Source of the DNA: Nostoc sp. T09
GTDB lineage: Bacteria > Cyanobacteriota > Cyanobacteriia > Cyanobacteriales > Nostocaceae
DNA length: 64,000 nucleotides
Assembly (NCBI RefSeq): GCF_002154695.1
Contig: NZ_MTAV01000115.1
Span: 1 to 64,000 of the forward strand
Direction: 5' to 3'
The position numbers were made by a program, and so were the translations under genes. Shown piece after piece: positions 27,384 through 37,774 of this stretch; position 1 is the stretch's first letter; every line of letters begins with the position of its first letter. A model generated the notes under the pieces. It had not been told where the DNA came from. It saw only the letters and a program-made list of their open reading frames with translations, and searched no databases.

Positions 27384-28565
27384 CTAAAGCGCAGGAATAA
27401 CCTGTCCCTCAATGATTGCTGTATAGACACTAATCATTTTTGCAGCAATATGCTCCCAAATATATTTTTCAAAAATCAATTGACGAGCGCGATCGCCCAT
27501 GATTTTTGCTTGTTCTGGATTAGTTAGGCAATGAATTAAAGAATCCGCGATCGCATCATAGTTAGTGTCAACAACATGAGCAGCTTTAGCAGCAGCAGCT
27601 TCAGGAAAATTACACTCCGTTGTAATCACGCAGGGTAATCCCGTAGCCATACCTTCTAGCACAGATATACTAAAGCCTTCAGAATAGGAAGGAGCGACAT
27701 AGATGCTAGCAGCCGCTAAAGCTGCATATTTCATAGAACCTGTAAGCATCCCAGTAAAACTGACAGCATTTATGCAGTCTGCTTCCATAAAATAGCTTTT
27801 GACAGTAGGCAAAAATCCGATATTATCTGGACCTGCAACAATCAGGTGTGTTTCAGGAAATTGTTTATGTACCTTAGCAAAAGCAGTAGCTAACAAATCA
27901 AGTCCTTTTTTAGGATCAATGCGACCTAAAAATATAATTAATTTTTTATTTTTAGTATCAGGAAACTTCTCATGGAAAAGTTCTGGAGAGAGGATATCCT
28001 CAAAATCTTTGCCATATATGCCATTGGGAACAATAACTAATGGAGTGGTAAGTTGGAGGTTTTTAATACGTTCAGCTTCTGTGGAAGCTAGCATTTGGAT
28101 AGCGCTAGCATTCCGCAAACCAGGTTTTTCCAGAACAGCAAAATAAAATTTTTTTTTCCAAGACTTGTAAGCCAAAGCCCAAGGTTCTAGCATTCCATGA
28201 GGGGTGACAATATATGGAATTCTATAAAGTTGACAAGCCCAGTAGGTAGGTAAAGCAGGATAGGAAAATATAGCATTAGTATGCACTAAGTTATAATCAG
28301 ACACATGCTGAAATAACCATCTAGTCAATGACCAAGTAAACTTGTAATCTAGTAAATCCCAGTAAGGAAAGTATTGGACACGATAATACTTTTCTGTAAT
28401 CCATATATGTAAAGGAACATCTAGAGTTTTGGAACCATTAGCATTGGTGGTTACAATGTCAATACTAACTCCTAGGCTAGCAATTGCCTCAGCCAACTCA
28501 ACAATACATTTTGATGGACCTCCGTATACGTTTCCTATAGCAGGAGCAACAATTAAAATTTTCAT
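27384..28565 (-). CDS. Glycosyltransferase family 4
   Basis: A 393-residue GT-B enzyme. The N-terminal MKILIVAPAIGNVYGGPSK loop binds acceptor, YIVTPHGMLEPWAL lies mid-protein, and the C-terminal donor domain has IIFLGRIDPKKGLDLL and the E-x7-E motif in PSYSEGFSISVLEGMATG. It forms a retaining glycosidic linkage, with unknown sugars. It is co-directional with the methyltransferase 36 nt downstream. Confidence 0.9.
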   Translation of the reverse strand: MKILIVAPAIGNVYGGPSKCIVELAEAIASLGVSIDIVTTNANGSKTLDVPLHIWITEKYYRVQYFPYWDLLDYKFTWSLTRWLFQHVSDYNLVHTNAIFSYPALPTYWACQLYRIPYIVTPHGMLEPWALAYKSWKKKFYFAVLEKPGLRNASAIQMLASTEAERIKNLQLTTPLVIVPNGIYGKDFEDILSPELFHEKFPDTKNKKLIIFLGRIDPKKGLDLLATAFAKVHKQFPETHLIVAGPDNIGFLPTVKSYFMEADCINAVSFTGMLTGSMKYAALAAASIYVAPSYSEGFSISVLEGMATGLPCVITTECNFPEAAAAKAAHVVDTNYDAIADSLIHCLTNPEQAKIMGDRARQLIFEKYIWEHIAAKMISVYTAIIEGQVIPAL

Positions 28566-28746
28566 ACTTACTTATAAGTTCAAAATTAGATTTCTGAAAT
28601 AAAAACATAATTTTTACCGTGAAATTGATTGTGGGCTACTAGCCTAAATCTCAACTAGTAAAATTAGTAATAATATGCAGATAGATTCTACACAATTATT
28701 GGAAATAAGCTTAGCATATACCCAATTTAAGTCCACTTTTTATGGA

Positions 28747-29877
28747 CTATTTACAGGCGATTGCATATTCAATTGCCTGTATTAAACCTTGAGCAAAGTA
28801 GTCAGGTGAAAATTTTTGAATATGTTCTTGAGCTGCTTGGCCCATTGCTTTCAAGTCAATCTCTCTAGAACTGATTTTTAGCATCAACTCAGTTAGCTGT
28901 TGAGAATTATCAGGGTCAAAGCCAAAACCATTGACACCCTCAAGTATTAAATCTTCAAAACAGCCACAGCGATTGGAAACAAGTACTGGTAGACTTGCCG
29001 CCATTGCTTCATTAACTACTAATCCCCACTGCTCATGAGTACTACTATGAACAAAACAATTGGCGTGAGCAAAGTAAGGCAATAGTTCATCTTGTTGAAG
29101 GAAACCAGGAAGATGAACGGTATCTTCTAAATTTAGTTCTGCAATTTGTTGTTCAATTTGTGGGCGCAATTGACCATTACCACATAGAACTAAATTCCAA
29201 GCAACATTACCTTTAATCTTGTAATACTCTGCATATGATGAGAGAAGTAAAGCAAGGTTCTTTTTAGGTATAAATCGATTAATTGACAAGAAATAGGGTT
29301 TTTCTAGCAGATTGGGCAAATGCTTAATCTTATCAGTATGAAATGTGTCATTACCTACTACGTCATAGCCTAAGAAGATTGCTTCATTAAGTAACCCTAA
29401 CTTTAACAAATACCGCTTTTGGGGTTGACCTCCTACTAAAGCAGACTTATATTTTCTTACAAACCAACTTTTCAATATTTCTCGCCACCAAGAACGATGG
29501 CAATCATTTTCAGTGGTTTCGGATAAAAGAATAGCTGGTTTACTATGCCACATACTCCACAATAATACCGCCAGCATTCCGAAGTGAAAATAGCCTGCGA
29601 TCGCAAAAACATTAATTTTAAGTTCAACCAATACAGAATAGAGCCTTGAGATAAAATGATGTATTTTTACGTCTTCTAATGGACATTCTTCAATAATAGT
29701 AATCAATTTAAAAGGTAGTTCTTGAATATTAGTTTTCCAAGTATAAGCATTCTCATGCCTTGCTAACTCTATACCTATAACCTCCCATCCTATTTTGCTA
29801 CATTGCTTATGCAAAGCACTGACACGAGAAATGTGATATGGTCCATAATTAGTAAAAATAACAGCAATTTTAACCAC
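28747..29877 (-). CDS. Glycosyltransferase family 4
   Basis: A 376-residue GT-B enzyme: N-terminal MVKIAVIFTNYGPYHISRV, C-terminal FLSINRFIPKKNLALLL and the E-x7-E donor motif in VHSSTHEQWGLVVNEAMA. The N-terminal domain differs from that of the enzyme at 27384, so it likely uses a different acceptor. It stands 181 bp upstream of the next gene and 178 bp from the polymerase gene, in the same direction. Confidence 0.88.
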   Translation of the reverse strand: MVKIAVIFTNYGPYHISRVSALHKQCSKIGWEVIGIELARHENAYTWKTNIQELPFKLITIIEECPLEDVKIHHFISRLYSVLVELKINVFAIAGYFHFGMLAVLLWSMWHSKPAILLSETTENDCHRSWWREILKSWFVRKYKSALVGGQPQKRYLLKLGLLNEAIFLGYDVVGNDTFHTDKIKHLPNLLEKPYFLSINRFIPKKNLALLLSSYAEYYKIKGNVAWNLVLCGNGQLRPQIEQQIAELNLEDTVHLPGFLQQDELLPYFAHANCFVHSSTHEQWGLVVNEAMAASLPVLVSNRCGCFEDLILEGVNGFGFDPDNSQQLTELMLKISSREIDLKAMGQAAQEHIQKFSPDYFAQGLIQAIEYAIACK

Positions 29878-30055
29878 TAGCTTTTTTCCAATTATCCAAT
29901 ATTTATTTTGTGCAACCTTGGCAATACTTCCCCCAAAAAACTCAGATTATATTTTTTCCATCTTCTATTGTTACGATGCTATACATAGTATGCTTCTCCT
30001 TATAAGTAATCTCAATAGAGTAGCTATTAGAGCCTCGGAATAATCATTATTAAAA

Positions 30056-31438
30056 TTAATTAAATTTAGAAATAGGCTGATATAAAGAATTAAGTTTCCG
30101 TAATCTTTTGCGCTCAATTCCTTCAATATATAGAATTAAGATATAACCAAAAATCATTGGCCATAAAACTAATATGGTAAAATCTCGCCCTAGGTTCGGT
30201 GTAATTCCCAATCCTACAAGAAATAAAGCAAACCTTAAAATAGAATAACGTTGGCTCCAGAAGCGAGCTATGATACCAGACCATATTGCCATAAGAAATG
30301 CAGGAGCAACAGGCCCAAAGATAAACCCAAAATTCATTACTCCTCCACCAATTAACCCACGAGAAACTGTGGCTGTAATTCCAAGTCCTTCCTTACCTGG
30401 AGCTCTAAGTTGCGCATAGTCAAGGCCAATAAAAGGTTTGTCTGGCCAAAGGAAACGCGGAACCCAATTTAGTGCTTCAACTAGGTAATCATAACCATAA
30501 TGAAGTGAGAGTGAACCTTGCTGCAAGAAACTATTGATATAAAAAAGTTCCTGAGCCATATTTAGCCCTTCATGTTTAGTTTCTGGAACTACCACCTCAC
30601 CTGTTTGCCAAATTTGAGAAAGGTAATTTTCAAAGCCAACATTACGGAACGCAATTATCACTGTGAGTATATAATTAATACTTATAAAACCCAATAAACT
30701 TAGGAATAGCTTAAGCCACCACTTTTGTTTTGAAACGATTAAATATGATAAAAAAGTTGGTACTACCATAGCCAAGAAACTATTTCGTGTCCCTGAAAAT
30801 ATGAACATTGGCCAAGAAATAATAATTAGGCTGAGATTTATGACTTTAACAACCCATTGTTTTTGAAATAACAGTAAAACCCCAAAAAATGAACATATCA
30901 ATGTGTAGGAGTAACTCAGAGATGACATGATAAAGTCAATCGACGAACTACCCACTGCTGCTCGTGTGAAAAGGAACGTACTATGTGAACGTCCCCTAAG
31001 AGGTAATAGTGCGTCTATCACATTCCAGTTAACTTGGCTTAATCCTAAAAGTAAAATTAATAACCAGATTGATGCCAAGATAGATAGCAAATGCTCGGGG
31101 CGCATTGTAATTAAGCTGAACTGGGGCAAGGTATTGAACGTCTTTGGCGTCAATTGTTTTGTAAAGTAAGGAACTAACAAGCGAAAAGCAATCAGAAAAA
31201 TAATAATTTCAGAGAACCCAAGTTCTACAATATCAGTCGAAAAAGAGAGATAGTTGTCTGGCGTGTAAATGATTTCAACAAAATACCAGAGGCCTACTGT
31301 GCCGTAAACAAGCATTGCAGGAATAGCCCAGTTTTTCCTCCAGTTTAAGCATGTTTCTATAATGAGGCTTACTAGCAAAAGCACTGCCAAAATATAGACA
31401 TCAGGTATCTCTTGAGTAATAAAATTTTCGTGATTCAT
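30056..31438 (-). CDS. Oligosaccharide repeat-unit polymerase (Wzy-like)
   Basis: A 460-residue membrane protein with about eleven predicted spans and a large periplasmic loop around residues 255-340 (SFLQQGSLSLHYGYDYLVEALNWVPRFLWPD). This layout and segment are typical of O-antigen or EPS polymerases that join repeat units on the periplasmic side. No Wzx flippase gene is visible in the window, although a Wzm/Wzt exporter is. Sequence conservation in this class is low, so the call rests on topology and on the cluster. Confidence 0.78.
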   Translation of the reverse strand: MNHENFITQEIPDVYILAVLLLVSLIIETCLNWRKNWAIPAMLVYGTVGLWYFVEIIYTPDNYLSFSTDIVELGFSEIIIFLIAFRLLVPYFTKQLTPKTFNTLPQFSLITMRPEHLLSILASIWLLILLLGLSQVNWNVIDALLPLRGRSHSTFLFTRAAVGSSSIDFIMSSLSYSYTLICSFFGVLLLFQKQWVVKVINLSLIIISWPMFIFSGTRNSFLAMVVPTFLSYLIVSKQKWWLKLFLSLLGFISINYILTVIIAFRNVGFENYLSQIWQTGEVVVPETKHEGLNMAQELFYINSFLQQGSLSLHYGYDYLVEALNWVPRFLWPDKPFIGLDYAQLRAPGKEGLGITATVSRGLIGGGVMNFGFIFGPVAPAFLMAIWSGIIARFWSQRYSILRFALFLVGLGITPNLGRDFTILVLWPMIFGYILILYIEGIERKRLRKLNSLYQPISKFN

Positions 31439-31559
31439 ATAATTTAAATTGGTTGCTAAGTCTGAGTTTACTGAAAAACAGTCAATATTTTATGTTTAAT
31501 TAGATTTTTGATTACGTAATAATTGTCTAAGTTTGGCTTCTAAATATAACGGAAATAAT

Positions 31560-32705
31560 CTAAGATTTAACAATAAACTTGTGGATAAATTTCTTAATCA
31601 TCAAAGTATTTTTTTCTGTTATAAGTGCGAAGAAAAATGCAAAGCTATATGTAACAGTCAGTAACAGAAATAAAGTTAAGAATGTTGATAGTTCAGGCTG
31701 CATTTGAAGATTGATAATTTCAAAATTGGATAATACAGCAATTGCAAATATAGATAGAGGCAGATGGGTTAAATATAAAGAAAAAGAAAATGATGCTATT
31801 TCCTTATTAATTGTTTGCATATTTATAAACAATTTGTGAGATTCATTAATAGATTTAATTGTTACTGAAAATAAAATTCCTAAAATGAAATCTTGTTGAA
31901 ATGGAGTAAAAAAATTAATTGCTTGAATTCTTAAAAAGATTAGATATAAAATCATTAAAGTAATAGCAGCATAAAAATTGAGAGTTTTTCTAGTTTTAAA
32001 AAGCCATACTGCTGCTCCTGTCATCCAGACAGAAAAGAAAATTAGCATATTTCCATGTATATTGGAGTTGTACATCATAACAGATAAAGCAGCAACGCCA
32101 ATCAAACATAGCACTTTCTTATAAATTGATTTATAGTTAAACGTTAAAATAATTAAAGGAAAGTAAAAATAGTACCACCACTCATTTGCTAGGCTCCATA
32201 GAGGTCCATTACTACCTAAAGATGGACTTGTTATGGTTTGAAGCATAACAAGATTAGATAAAAAAACATCGATTCCTAGCCTTTCCGAAATATTAAATCC
32301 GACTGTTGCCAGGTTAATCTGGTTAGTGTACAAACCGCTGCCATTAAAATAAGAGCAACCCAGTAAGTCAAATATTAATCCTGTTATAAGACTCAAGGGA
32401 AAAACTATATAAATTCTCGAGAAGCGATCGATAAAATATCTAAGTAAAGAGAATTTATTAGCTTTCAGATGACTAAAAATACTACCCGCTATCAAGAAAC
32501 CGCTCAATACAAAGAATATAATAACTGCTTGATGTCCAAAACCAGTCAAAAAGTAAAAAGCCCGAATAGCAATATTTTTATTTTCAATAATCTCATAATC
32601 AGCAAATAGCAAATTTCTTAAATGACTAATGACTACTACAAATGCTGCAACCCATCTGGAAAAATCTAGAAAGCTGGACAGTGCTAAAGAGATATTCATT
32701 AACAA
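31560..32705 (-). CDS. Membrane acyltransferase, family 3
   Basis: A 381-residue, ten-helix acyltransferase with the N-terminal FLDFSRWVAAFVVVISHLRN segment (catalytic-type His), and a FFVLSGFLIAGSIF helix that is the second family landmark. It probably O-acetylates the polysaccharide or a lipid-linked unit. It is very AT-rich, like the other two family members in the island. An alternative start two codons downstream is possible. Confidence 0.87.
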   Translation of the reverse strand: MLMNISLALSSFLDFSRWVAAFVVVISHLRNLLFADYEIIENKNIAIRAFYFLTGFGHQAVIIFFVLSGFLIAGSIFSHLKANKFSLLRYFIDRFSRIYIVFPLSLITGLIFDLLGCSYFNGSGLYTNQINLATVGFNISERLGIDVFLSNLVMLQTITSPSLGSNGPLWSLANEWWYYFYFPLIILTFNYKSIYKKVLCLIGVAALSVMMYNSNIHGNMLIFFSVWMTGAAVWLFKTRKTLNFYAAITLMILYLIFLRIQAINFFTPFQQDFILGILFSVTIKSINESHKLFINMQTINKEIASFSFSLYLTHLPLSIFAIAVLSNFEIINLQMQPELSTFLTLFLLLTVTYSFAFFFALITEKNTLMIKKFIHKFIVKS

Positions 32706-32746
32706 TTAAAGTTCCAAGAATTTGCTATTTATCTTATTTCGTTGTC

Positions 32747-33976
32747 CTAACCCAAAAATATGCTTTGCAATTGGTTAGCAAGCTGGGGTAGATTGAAACA
32801 GTTACCAGTAATTGAGTTTTGGGAAAACAGTCGCAATTGATCTGGATGCTCAAGGCAAAATTGTAGGGACTGAGCGATCGCTTCACCACTGACCTCAGAC
32901 AGCACCAATCCATTGCAGCCATCCATCGCGACCTCACCGCAGCAGCGAGAAGCAATAATGGGCAATTGCCAAGCTTGAGCTTCGAGTTGAGTCAGTCCAA
33001 AGCCGTCAGACAAGCTTGGGAATAGGAAGACATCGGTATTTTGATAGTAGTTAGCTGTTTGGCTGCGGGAAATTTGACCGATCCAGCGAATTTGAGGATG
33101 AGTTTGTAACTTTGGGGAAATGTTAATCTGCTGAGAACCGACTACCCAAAACTCTATTGGATATCCTTCTAAGTCTTCAACAGCCTTTAACACAGCAGCC
33201 ATTCCTTTCCGTAAAATTACTTGACCCAAAAATAAAACTCTCAGCGGTCGTTCTTGAGAGAAAGATGTGGGATAAGTTCTAACCCAGTGTTTGGCTGCAT
33301 CCGGCGGAGTGTAAATCAGGGGGACAATCTCAATCTTATGGGCAGAAATTCCTGCATCCTGAAGTAACTGACGTGACCAATCAGAGTTAACCAAAATGCG
33401 ATCGGCTAATGAGCACTCTTGTTGCCAGTTATTCCAGTATTTAGATGGTGCTTGTTGCCATGTAGACTGATAATTTGGATATTTAACATGTTCTTCTAAA
33501 ACTAACTTTTCCTCCAGGGGGCCTGGATCAATTTGTCCTAGAACTGTGTGCCAACCTTTTGTTTTGGCGTAACGAAATAGTTCTAAAGCAGCATAACTAT
33601 AGGCAAAGAGAGTAGGAGGAAATCTAAATTGATGGCTGATTCGATCTAAAAATTGCAGTGATTGTTGTTGAAACCAATCATTACGTGCGATTATGAGTTC
33701 CCACCCCGTTTTTTTTTGCAAACGTTGCGCTAGTTCAAATCTAATCAAAGAGCTAGAGAAGGCGTGAACAGATGCTTGGGCTAAATCTGCATGGTATCTT
33801 TCCCGTAACTTAGCTAAGCGATGTTTAGGTAAAAGATTTAGTGAAGATTGGGGCAAAACCCAGGCATCTGTTATTAGGTGGGCAAGTTTTCTTTGCTGAT
33901 GTAAGGCTCTTGGAATAGCATAATGCTCACGTGCTCCAATTTGACAGGCTATCCAATTAGAAGATGCAGTAAGCAT
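32747..33976 (-). CDS. Glycosyltransferase family 4
   Basis: A 409-residue GT-B enzyme. Its N-terminal domain begins MLTASSNWIACQIGAREHYA and the C-terminal domain contains RVLFLGQVILRKGMAAVL and the E-x7-E motif in LFPSLSDGFGLTQLEAQAW. It has higher GC than the flanking acyltransferase gene. The sugar donor is unknown. The gene is separated from the RTX-like protein gene by a 250-bp gap. Confidence 0.88.
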   Translation of the reverse strand: MLTASSNWIACQIGAREHYAIPRALHQQRKLAHLITDAWVLPQSSLNLLPKHRLAKLRERYHADLAQASVHAFSSSLIRFELAQRLQKKTGWELIIARNDWFQQQSLQFLDRISHQFRFPPTLFAYSYAALELFRYAKTKGWHTVLGQIDPGPLEEKLVLEEHVKYPNYQSTWQQAPSKYWNNWQQECSLADRILVNSDWSRQLLQDAGISAHKIEIVPLIYTPPDAAKHWVRTYPTSFSQERPLRVLFLGQVILRKGMAAVLKAVEDLEGYPIEFWVVGSQQINISPKLQTHPQIRWIGQISRSQTANYYQNTDVFLFPSLSDGFGLTQLEAQAWQLPIIASRCCGEVAMDGCNGLVLSEVSGEAIAQSLQFCLEHPDQLRLFSQNSITGNCFNLPQLANQLQSIFLG

Positions 33977-34226
33977 TTAAGTGTAAATGAATAATGAATA
34001 TGATAAGTGGCTCAATTATCAAAATATATAAAAAATACCCTTGTAGAAGTATAAAACTCTTTACCTCTACAAAGGCATTCACTAATTTATTTATAGTTAA
34101 GCAAGTAAAAAACTCTTTCTTCTCATGTGCTTTGAGTGAATATCAACTTTTACTTTTCAGAACTTTATTAATAAATAAAATTCAGTGCGTAACTTAGCAG
34201 CTTACCCAGTGGATCAACAAGGATTA

Positions 34227-35795
34227 TTAGGCGACAACTGCAAAGTTTGCTCCTCCTAATGAGGCTGGAGCACCCGTCAAGGTTGCGAAATTTCCACCGT
34301 TTATATAACCACCAGTTGTCAAGTCTGGATTGTAGAACAACAGACCATTATCTAAATTATAAACAATGTATGCATTTTGAGCGAAAACCCCCCCATTACC
34401 CGAATTATTAGACTGATAGTGTCCAGCGATAAAACCCTTACTACCCGTTAAATTAGAACCTACAAAGCTTGCCAGAGCAGTGAACGTGCTAGCACTCAGA
34501 CGAATCACATCTGTTTGTGCACTACTGAAGTCTGTAATTGTATCTGTTCCCAGGGAAGTTAAAGCTAAACCTGCACCACCAAACTCAAAAACGTCAGCGC
34601 CACCTCTACCGGTAAGAACATCACTACCTGCTCTTCCATTCATGGTATCACTGCCGATCCCTGCTACAATGTCATCACGAACTGTATTTCCTCTAACAGT
34701 GGTACCAAGAGTGTTATTCAGCGTAATGCTGTTAGCACCACTAAAAGTGAGATTAACGACTTCAACTTCTGCTGTAGTAGTCCAAGAACCAAAAACGTTA
34801 ACAGTGTCAAAGCCTTGACCAGGTACTTCTACTACAGTGTCACTACTGTCAATATTATAAGTATCATCACCATTATCACCAGTCAATAAGTCGGTGCCGC
34901 TTCCAGCTGTTAAGCTGTCATTTCCCTCGCCACCAAACAATCGATCGTTATTGTTACCACCATCAATTGTATCGTTACCACCAGCACCATAAATAGTATC
35001 GTTAGCATCCAATCCATTTAAGATATTGTTCTGGTTGTTGCCTTTAATAATATTATTAAGATTATTGCCTATGCCTTGCACTGCACCGGCAGTAAGAGTT
35101 AAGTTCTCAATAAAACCTTTAAGAGTAACTCCAGTTTGACTGGTTAAAGAAAAGTCTATTGTCGTAACAACAGTATCTATTCCACTACCACCGTCACTGT
35201 TTTCGTCTATGATCAAGCTCCCAACTTGAGCAACATTATAGCTATCGTCTCCAGCACCGCCTATCAAAGTACCTGTATTAGAATTAGTAATTTCTAAAGC
35301 ATCATTACCAATTCCTCCCCAAACTGTTGAACCGCTTGATCCTTTCAAAGCATCAATTCCAGCTCCACCTTTGAGGATAGTGTTAGTGGCGTAACTGATA
35401 ATCACATCGTTTGCGTTAGAGCCGATTATAGTGCCACCACTAGCGCGCATTGCAATAGTAACGTTTGTTGCTCCTCCACTCAATTTAGCAGACGTATCAT
35501 AGCTCACAGTAGTGTCAATTACTGCTATATCAGAATCTATAATAACGTCGTTTACGTTCTCAACGGTATAGTAGTCTGTACCAGCGCCACCATTCATAGT
35601 GTCTATACCAGTACCGCCAATAAGCTGATCGTTACCGTTAAGACCAACAAGCAAATCGTTACCGTTGCCTCCCCATAGATACTCAGCCCCACTTGCACCA
35701 GTGAGAGTATCATCTCCTCCTAGACCAAATAACTGATCGCCGGCACTTGTAGCCGTCAAATTATCATTTAATGAAGTCCCTGAAATAACTGCCAT
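34227..35795 (-). CDS. Calcium-binding hemolysin-type repeat (RTX) protein
   Basis: A 522-residue acidic, Asn/Gly/Asp-rich protein with many nonapeptide repeats of the GGxGxDxLx type (LFGLGGDDTLTG, LWGGNGNDLLVG, LFGGEGNDSLTAG, LTGRGGADVFEF) in clusters at about 20-75, 140-190, 245-310 and 385-415. These form calcium-filled beta-rolls. It has no Sec signal peptide; the C-terminal 110 residues (after GADVFEFGG, with TITDFSSAQTDVIRL) resemble type I secretion signals. A surface-layer or EPS-associated role is inferred from the cluster. No type I secretion transporter is next to it. Confidence 0.87.
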   Translation of the reverse strand: MAVISGTSLNDNLTATSAGDQLFGLGGDDTLTGASGAEYLWGGNGNDLLVGLNGNDQLIGGTGIDTMNGGAGTDYYTVENVNDVIIDSDIAVIDTTVSYDTSAKLSGGATNVTIAMRASGGTIIGSNANDVIISYATNTILKGGAGIDALKGSSGSTVWGGIGNDALEITNSNTGTLIGGAGDDSYNVAQVGSLIIDENSDGGSGIDTVVTTIDFSLTSQTGVTLKGFIENLTLTAGAVQGIGNNLNNIIKGNNQNNILNGLDANDTIYGAGGNDTIDGGNNNDRLFGGEGNDSLTAGSGTDLLTGDNGDDTYNIDSSDTVVEVPGQGFDTVNVFGSWTTTAEVEVVNLTFSGANSITLNNTLGTTVRGNTVRDDIVAGIGSDTMNGRAGSDVLTGRGGADVFEFGGAGLALTSLGTDTITDFSSAQTDVIRLSASTFTALASFVGSNLTGSKGFIAGHYQSNNSGNGGVFAQNAYIVYNLDNGLLFYNPDLTTGGYINGGNFATLTGAPASLGGANFAVVA

Positions 35796-36220
35796 ACTGA
35801 ATAATTTGCCTCTCGTTAGCCTTGTTAGACTTAATTAGTCTCCTTAAATTAAAGATGTAAGGATAACCCCTGATATCGCCTCAGTGTATATACTTAAAGT
35901 TTTATGTTAATGTGATGAATATAACTAAGGCTTTAGCTTGGTGTAAATCAAGCCAAAACTGCATGGGTCTGCAATGAATTTTCAATCACAGTAACTTAGC
36001 TAATTCTTTGGCAACTTTGCGTACTACTGTATAATTTCGGTTTGTCTGTTAGATAAATACGTACATCCACTTATTCGTATCTCATAAGGTCAGTTCTGGC
36101 TTCATTTCGGCTGAAAAGTTTCAAGAGTTTAAAGTTAGTATCTCGACATGAATCTTGGATGTGGATGCCGATGCCGAAATCAAGGCAGGTTTTGCTGTAT
36201 TTCAATTCAACCAGCCATAA
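35796..36220. other. Intergenic region upstream of the RTX protein gene
   Basis: No gene is supported. It holds the leader of the - strand RTX gene (GAGAGG about 12 nt upstream of its ATG) and AT-rich promoter-like DNA. There are no clear hairpins or repeats beyond short words. Confidence 0.4.
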
Positions 36221-37087
36221 TTAGCTTTGAGATAGGGTTTGCCACTGCTCGTAACATTGCATTGACATATTCTGGCGATAGTGTTTAAATTGCCCAATAT
36301 CTTTAAAACCAGCATACTCTCCTTGAACTTGTCCCCAGCGTCTAACTTTGATTCCTAGAGATAACCTAGACAATAAGGTTCGTACTTGCTTAATTAACTT
36401 AAGTTGATGAGGTACAAACCAATCATTCCACAGGACATTGTTTCTAGCTCCGTAGAAGTCCATACGATGCCAATTACGCCCTGTGTTGGAAGCAGTATGA
36501 TGAATCAGAAACTGAGGAAAATGATAGCAATACCAACCCTTTTGAAAGGCTCTGGCGGCAATTTCCATTTCTTCACCTTGGTGAATCAGTTCTGCACAAT
36601 AACCTCCTAATTGGATAAATTTTTCGCGATGGAGAAGATGTCCACAACCTACGAAGCATCTAACTTGGTAAGGGTGATTATTAAAAGACTGGTTTTGGTA
36701 GTTTGCAAGTATAGGATTATATATTGGAAAGCTAACACATAATAAGTTAGCTACCGATTCAGCAAATGCAACGGCAGCTTCTAAGGAACCAGATACAGGA
36801 TAGGAGTCATCATCTAAACTTAAGTAGTATTTCGTCTGAATCGTCTGTGCTATTTGGTTACGACGCACAATCAAACCTTTTGATTCTGTAAATCGCTGAA
36901 GTTTAATTTGCAGTGATAAATCTGAAATATCAAAAGGACAAACTTCGTCAGAAGCATCATCAAAAATTAGTATGGGTAATGCGGCTAAACCTGCTTCCTT
37001 AATTTTAGTAAGGGTAATTTTTAAATCCTGCCAGCGATTTTTAGTTGTAATCCCAATTGATACTAAGTCTGCTAAATTTTGAGTCAT
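36221..37087 (-). CDS. Glycosyltransferase family 2
   Basis: A 288-residue GT-A enzyme: VSIGITTKNRWQDLKITL at the N-terminus, LPILIFDDASD, YYLSLDDDSYPV with the DXD motif, and a downstream HQGEEMEIAARAFQKGW segment (the ED catalytic base region). It resembles rhamnosyl- or galactofuranosyl-transferase-like GT2 enzymes with a 'GGYCAELIHQGEE' pattern. It starts 2 nt after the acetyltransferase gene ends, so the two are coupled. Confidence 0.87.
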   Translation of the reverse strand: MTQNLADLVSIGITTKNRWQDLKITLTKIKEAGLAALPILIFDDASDEVCPFDISDLSLQIKLQRFTESKGLIVRRNQIAQTIQTKYYLSLDDDSYPVSGSLEAAVAFAESVANLLCVSFPIYNPILANYQNQSFNNHPYQVRCFVGCGHLLHREKFIQLGGYCAELIHQGEEMEIAARAFQKGWYCYHFPQFLIHHTASNTGRNWHRMDFYGARNNVLWNDWFVPHQLKLIKQVRTLLSRLSLGIKVRRWGQVQGEYAGFKDIGQFKHYRQNMSMQCYEQWQTLSQS

Positions 37088-37089
37088 AG

Positions 37090-37671
37090 TTATTGCTCAC
37101 TTCGGTATTTAATGACTCTGGCTGGGACTCCAGCTGCGATCGCTTTCTCTGGTAAATCTTTGGTCACTACACTACCTGCACCCACAACGGTATCATTGCC
37201 AATAGTTACACCTTTAAGAATCGTGACGTTTGCTCCAATCCAAACGCGATCGCCTATTCGTGTAGGTTTGGCAATCATTGGTTGCTTCAAAGGTGGCAAT
37301 GTGAGGTCCAAACCATGATCGTGGTCAGTAATGTAGCAACCAGGACCAATAGCACAGTGATTGCCAATCGTTAGTGACAAAATAGCGTCGAGGAAAGTAT
37401 TGCGGTTGATGTAAGTGTGAGCACCAATATAAATTTTGGGATCGGATTGAGACTCACCGCTACAGAGAATAACTACACCACGATCGAGGGCACAAGGACT
37501 CTGAATTTCAATATCTGCAAAATTGCTAGGTATTTCTATCTCCCTCATCCAGACATAACCATGCAACTTAACTCCCAATGATTGATAGTAAAAATTCCTC
37601 CAACGAGATGTTAGCCCTTGAATAGCTCTGTTGAGCAAAAAAAATCCATTACTTATCAAGTGCTTGATCAC
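37090..37671 (-). CDS. Hexapeptide-repeat O-acetyltransferase (WbbJ/maa-like)
   Basis: A 193-residue left-handed beta-helix acetyltransferase. The repeats include IGNHCAIGPGCYITDHDHG, where the DHDH histidine is the likely catalytic base, RIGDRVWIGANVTILKGVTI, and the closing GAGSVVTKDLPEKAIAAGVP typical of the family. It acetylates a sugar using acetyl-CoA. The N-terminal 40 residues are hydrophobic and may associate with the membrane. It is coupled to the GT2 gene downstream. Confidence 0.88.
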   Translation of the reverse strand: MIKHLISNGFFLLNRAIQGLTSRWRNFYYQSLGVKLHGYVWMREIEIPSNFADIEIQSPCALDRGVVILCSGESQSDPKIYIGAHTYINRNTFLDAILSLTIGNHCAIGPGCYITDHDHGLDLTLPPLKQPMIAKPTRIGDRVWIGANVTILKGVTIGNDTVVGAGSVVTKDLPEKAIAAGVPARVIKYRSEQ

Positions 37672-37774
37672 TAATATTTACCTAATATCAGTTCACTTTT
37701 GACTGCTATTTATACATTTTCTTAACTCAATCACCCTACTCTAGATTTTGAGAGTGGTAATTTTCATGATTGGC

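Noticed and set aside
33994-34197. 67-codon + strand reading between a glycosyltransferase and the RTX gene
   Set aside because: No ribosome binding site, AT-rich and low complexity; no recognisable family.
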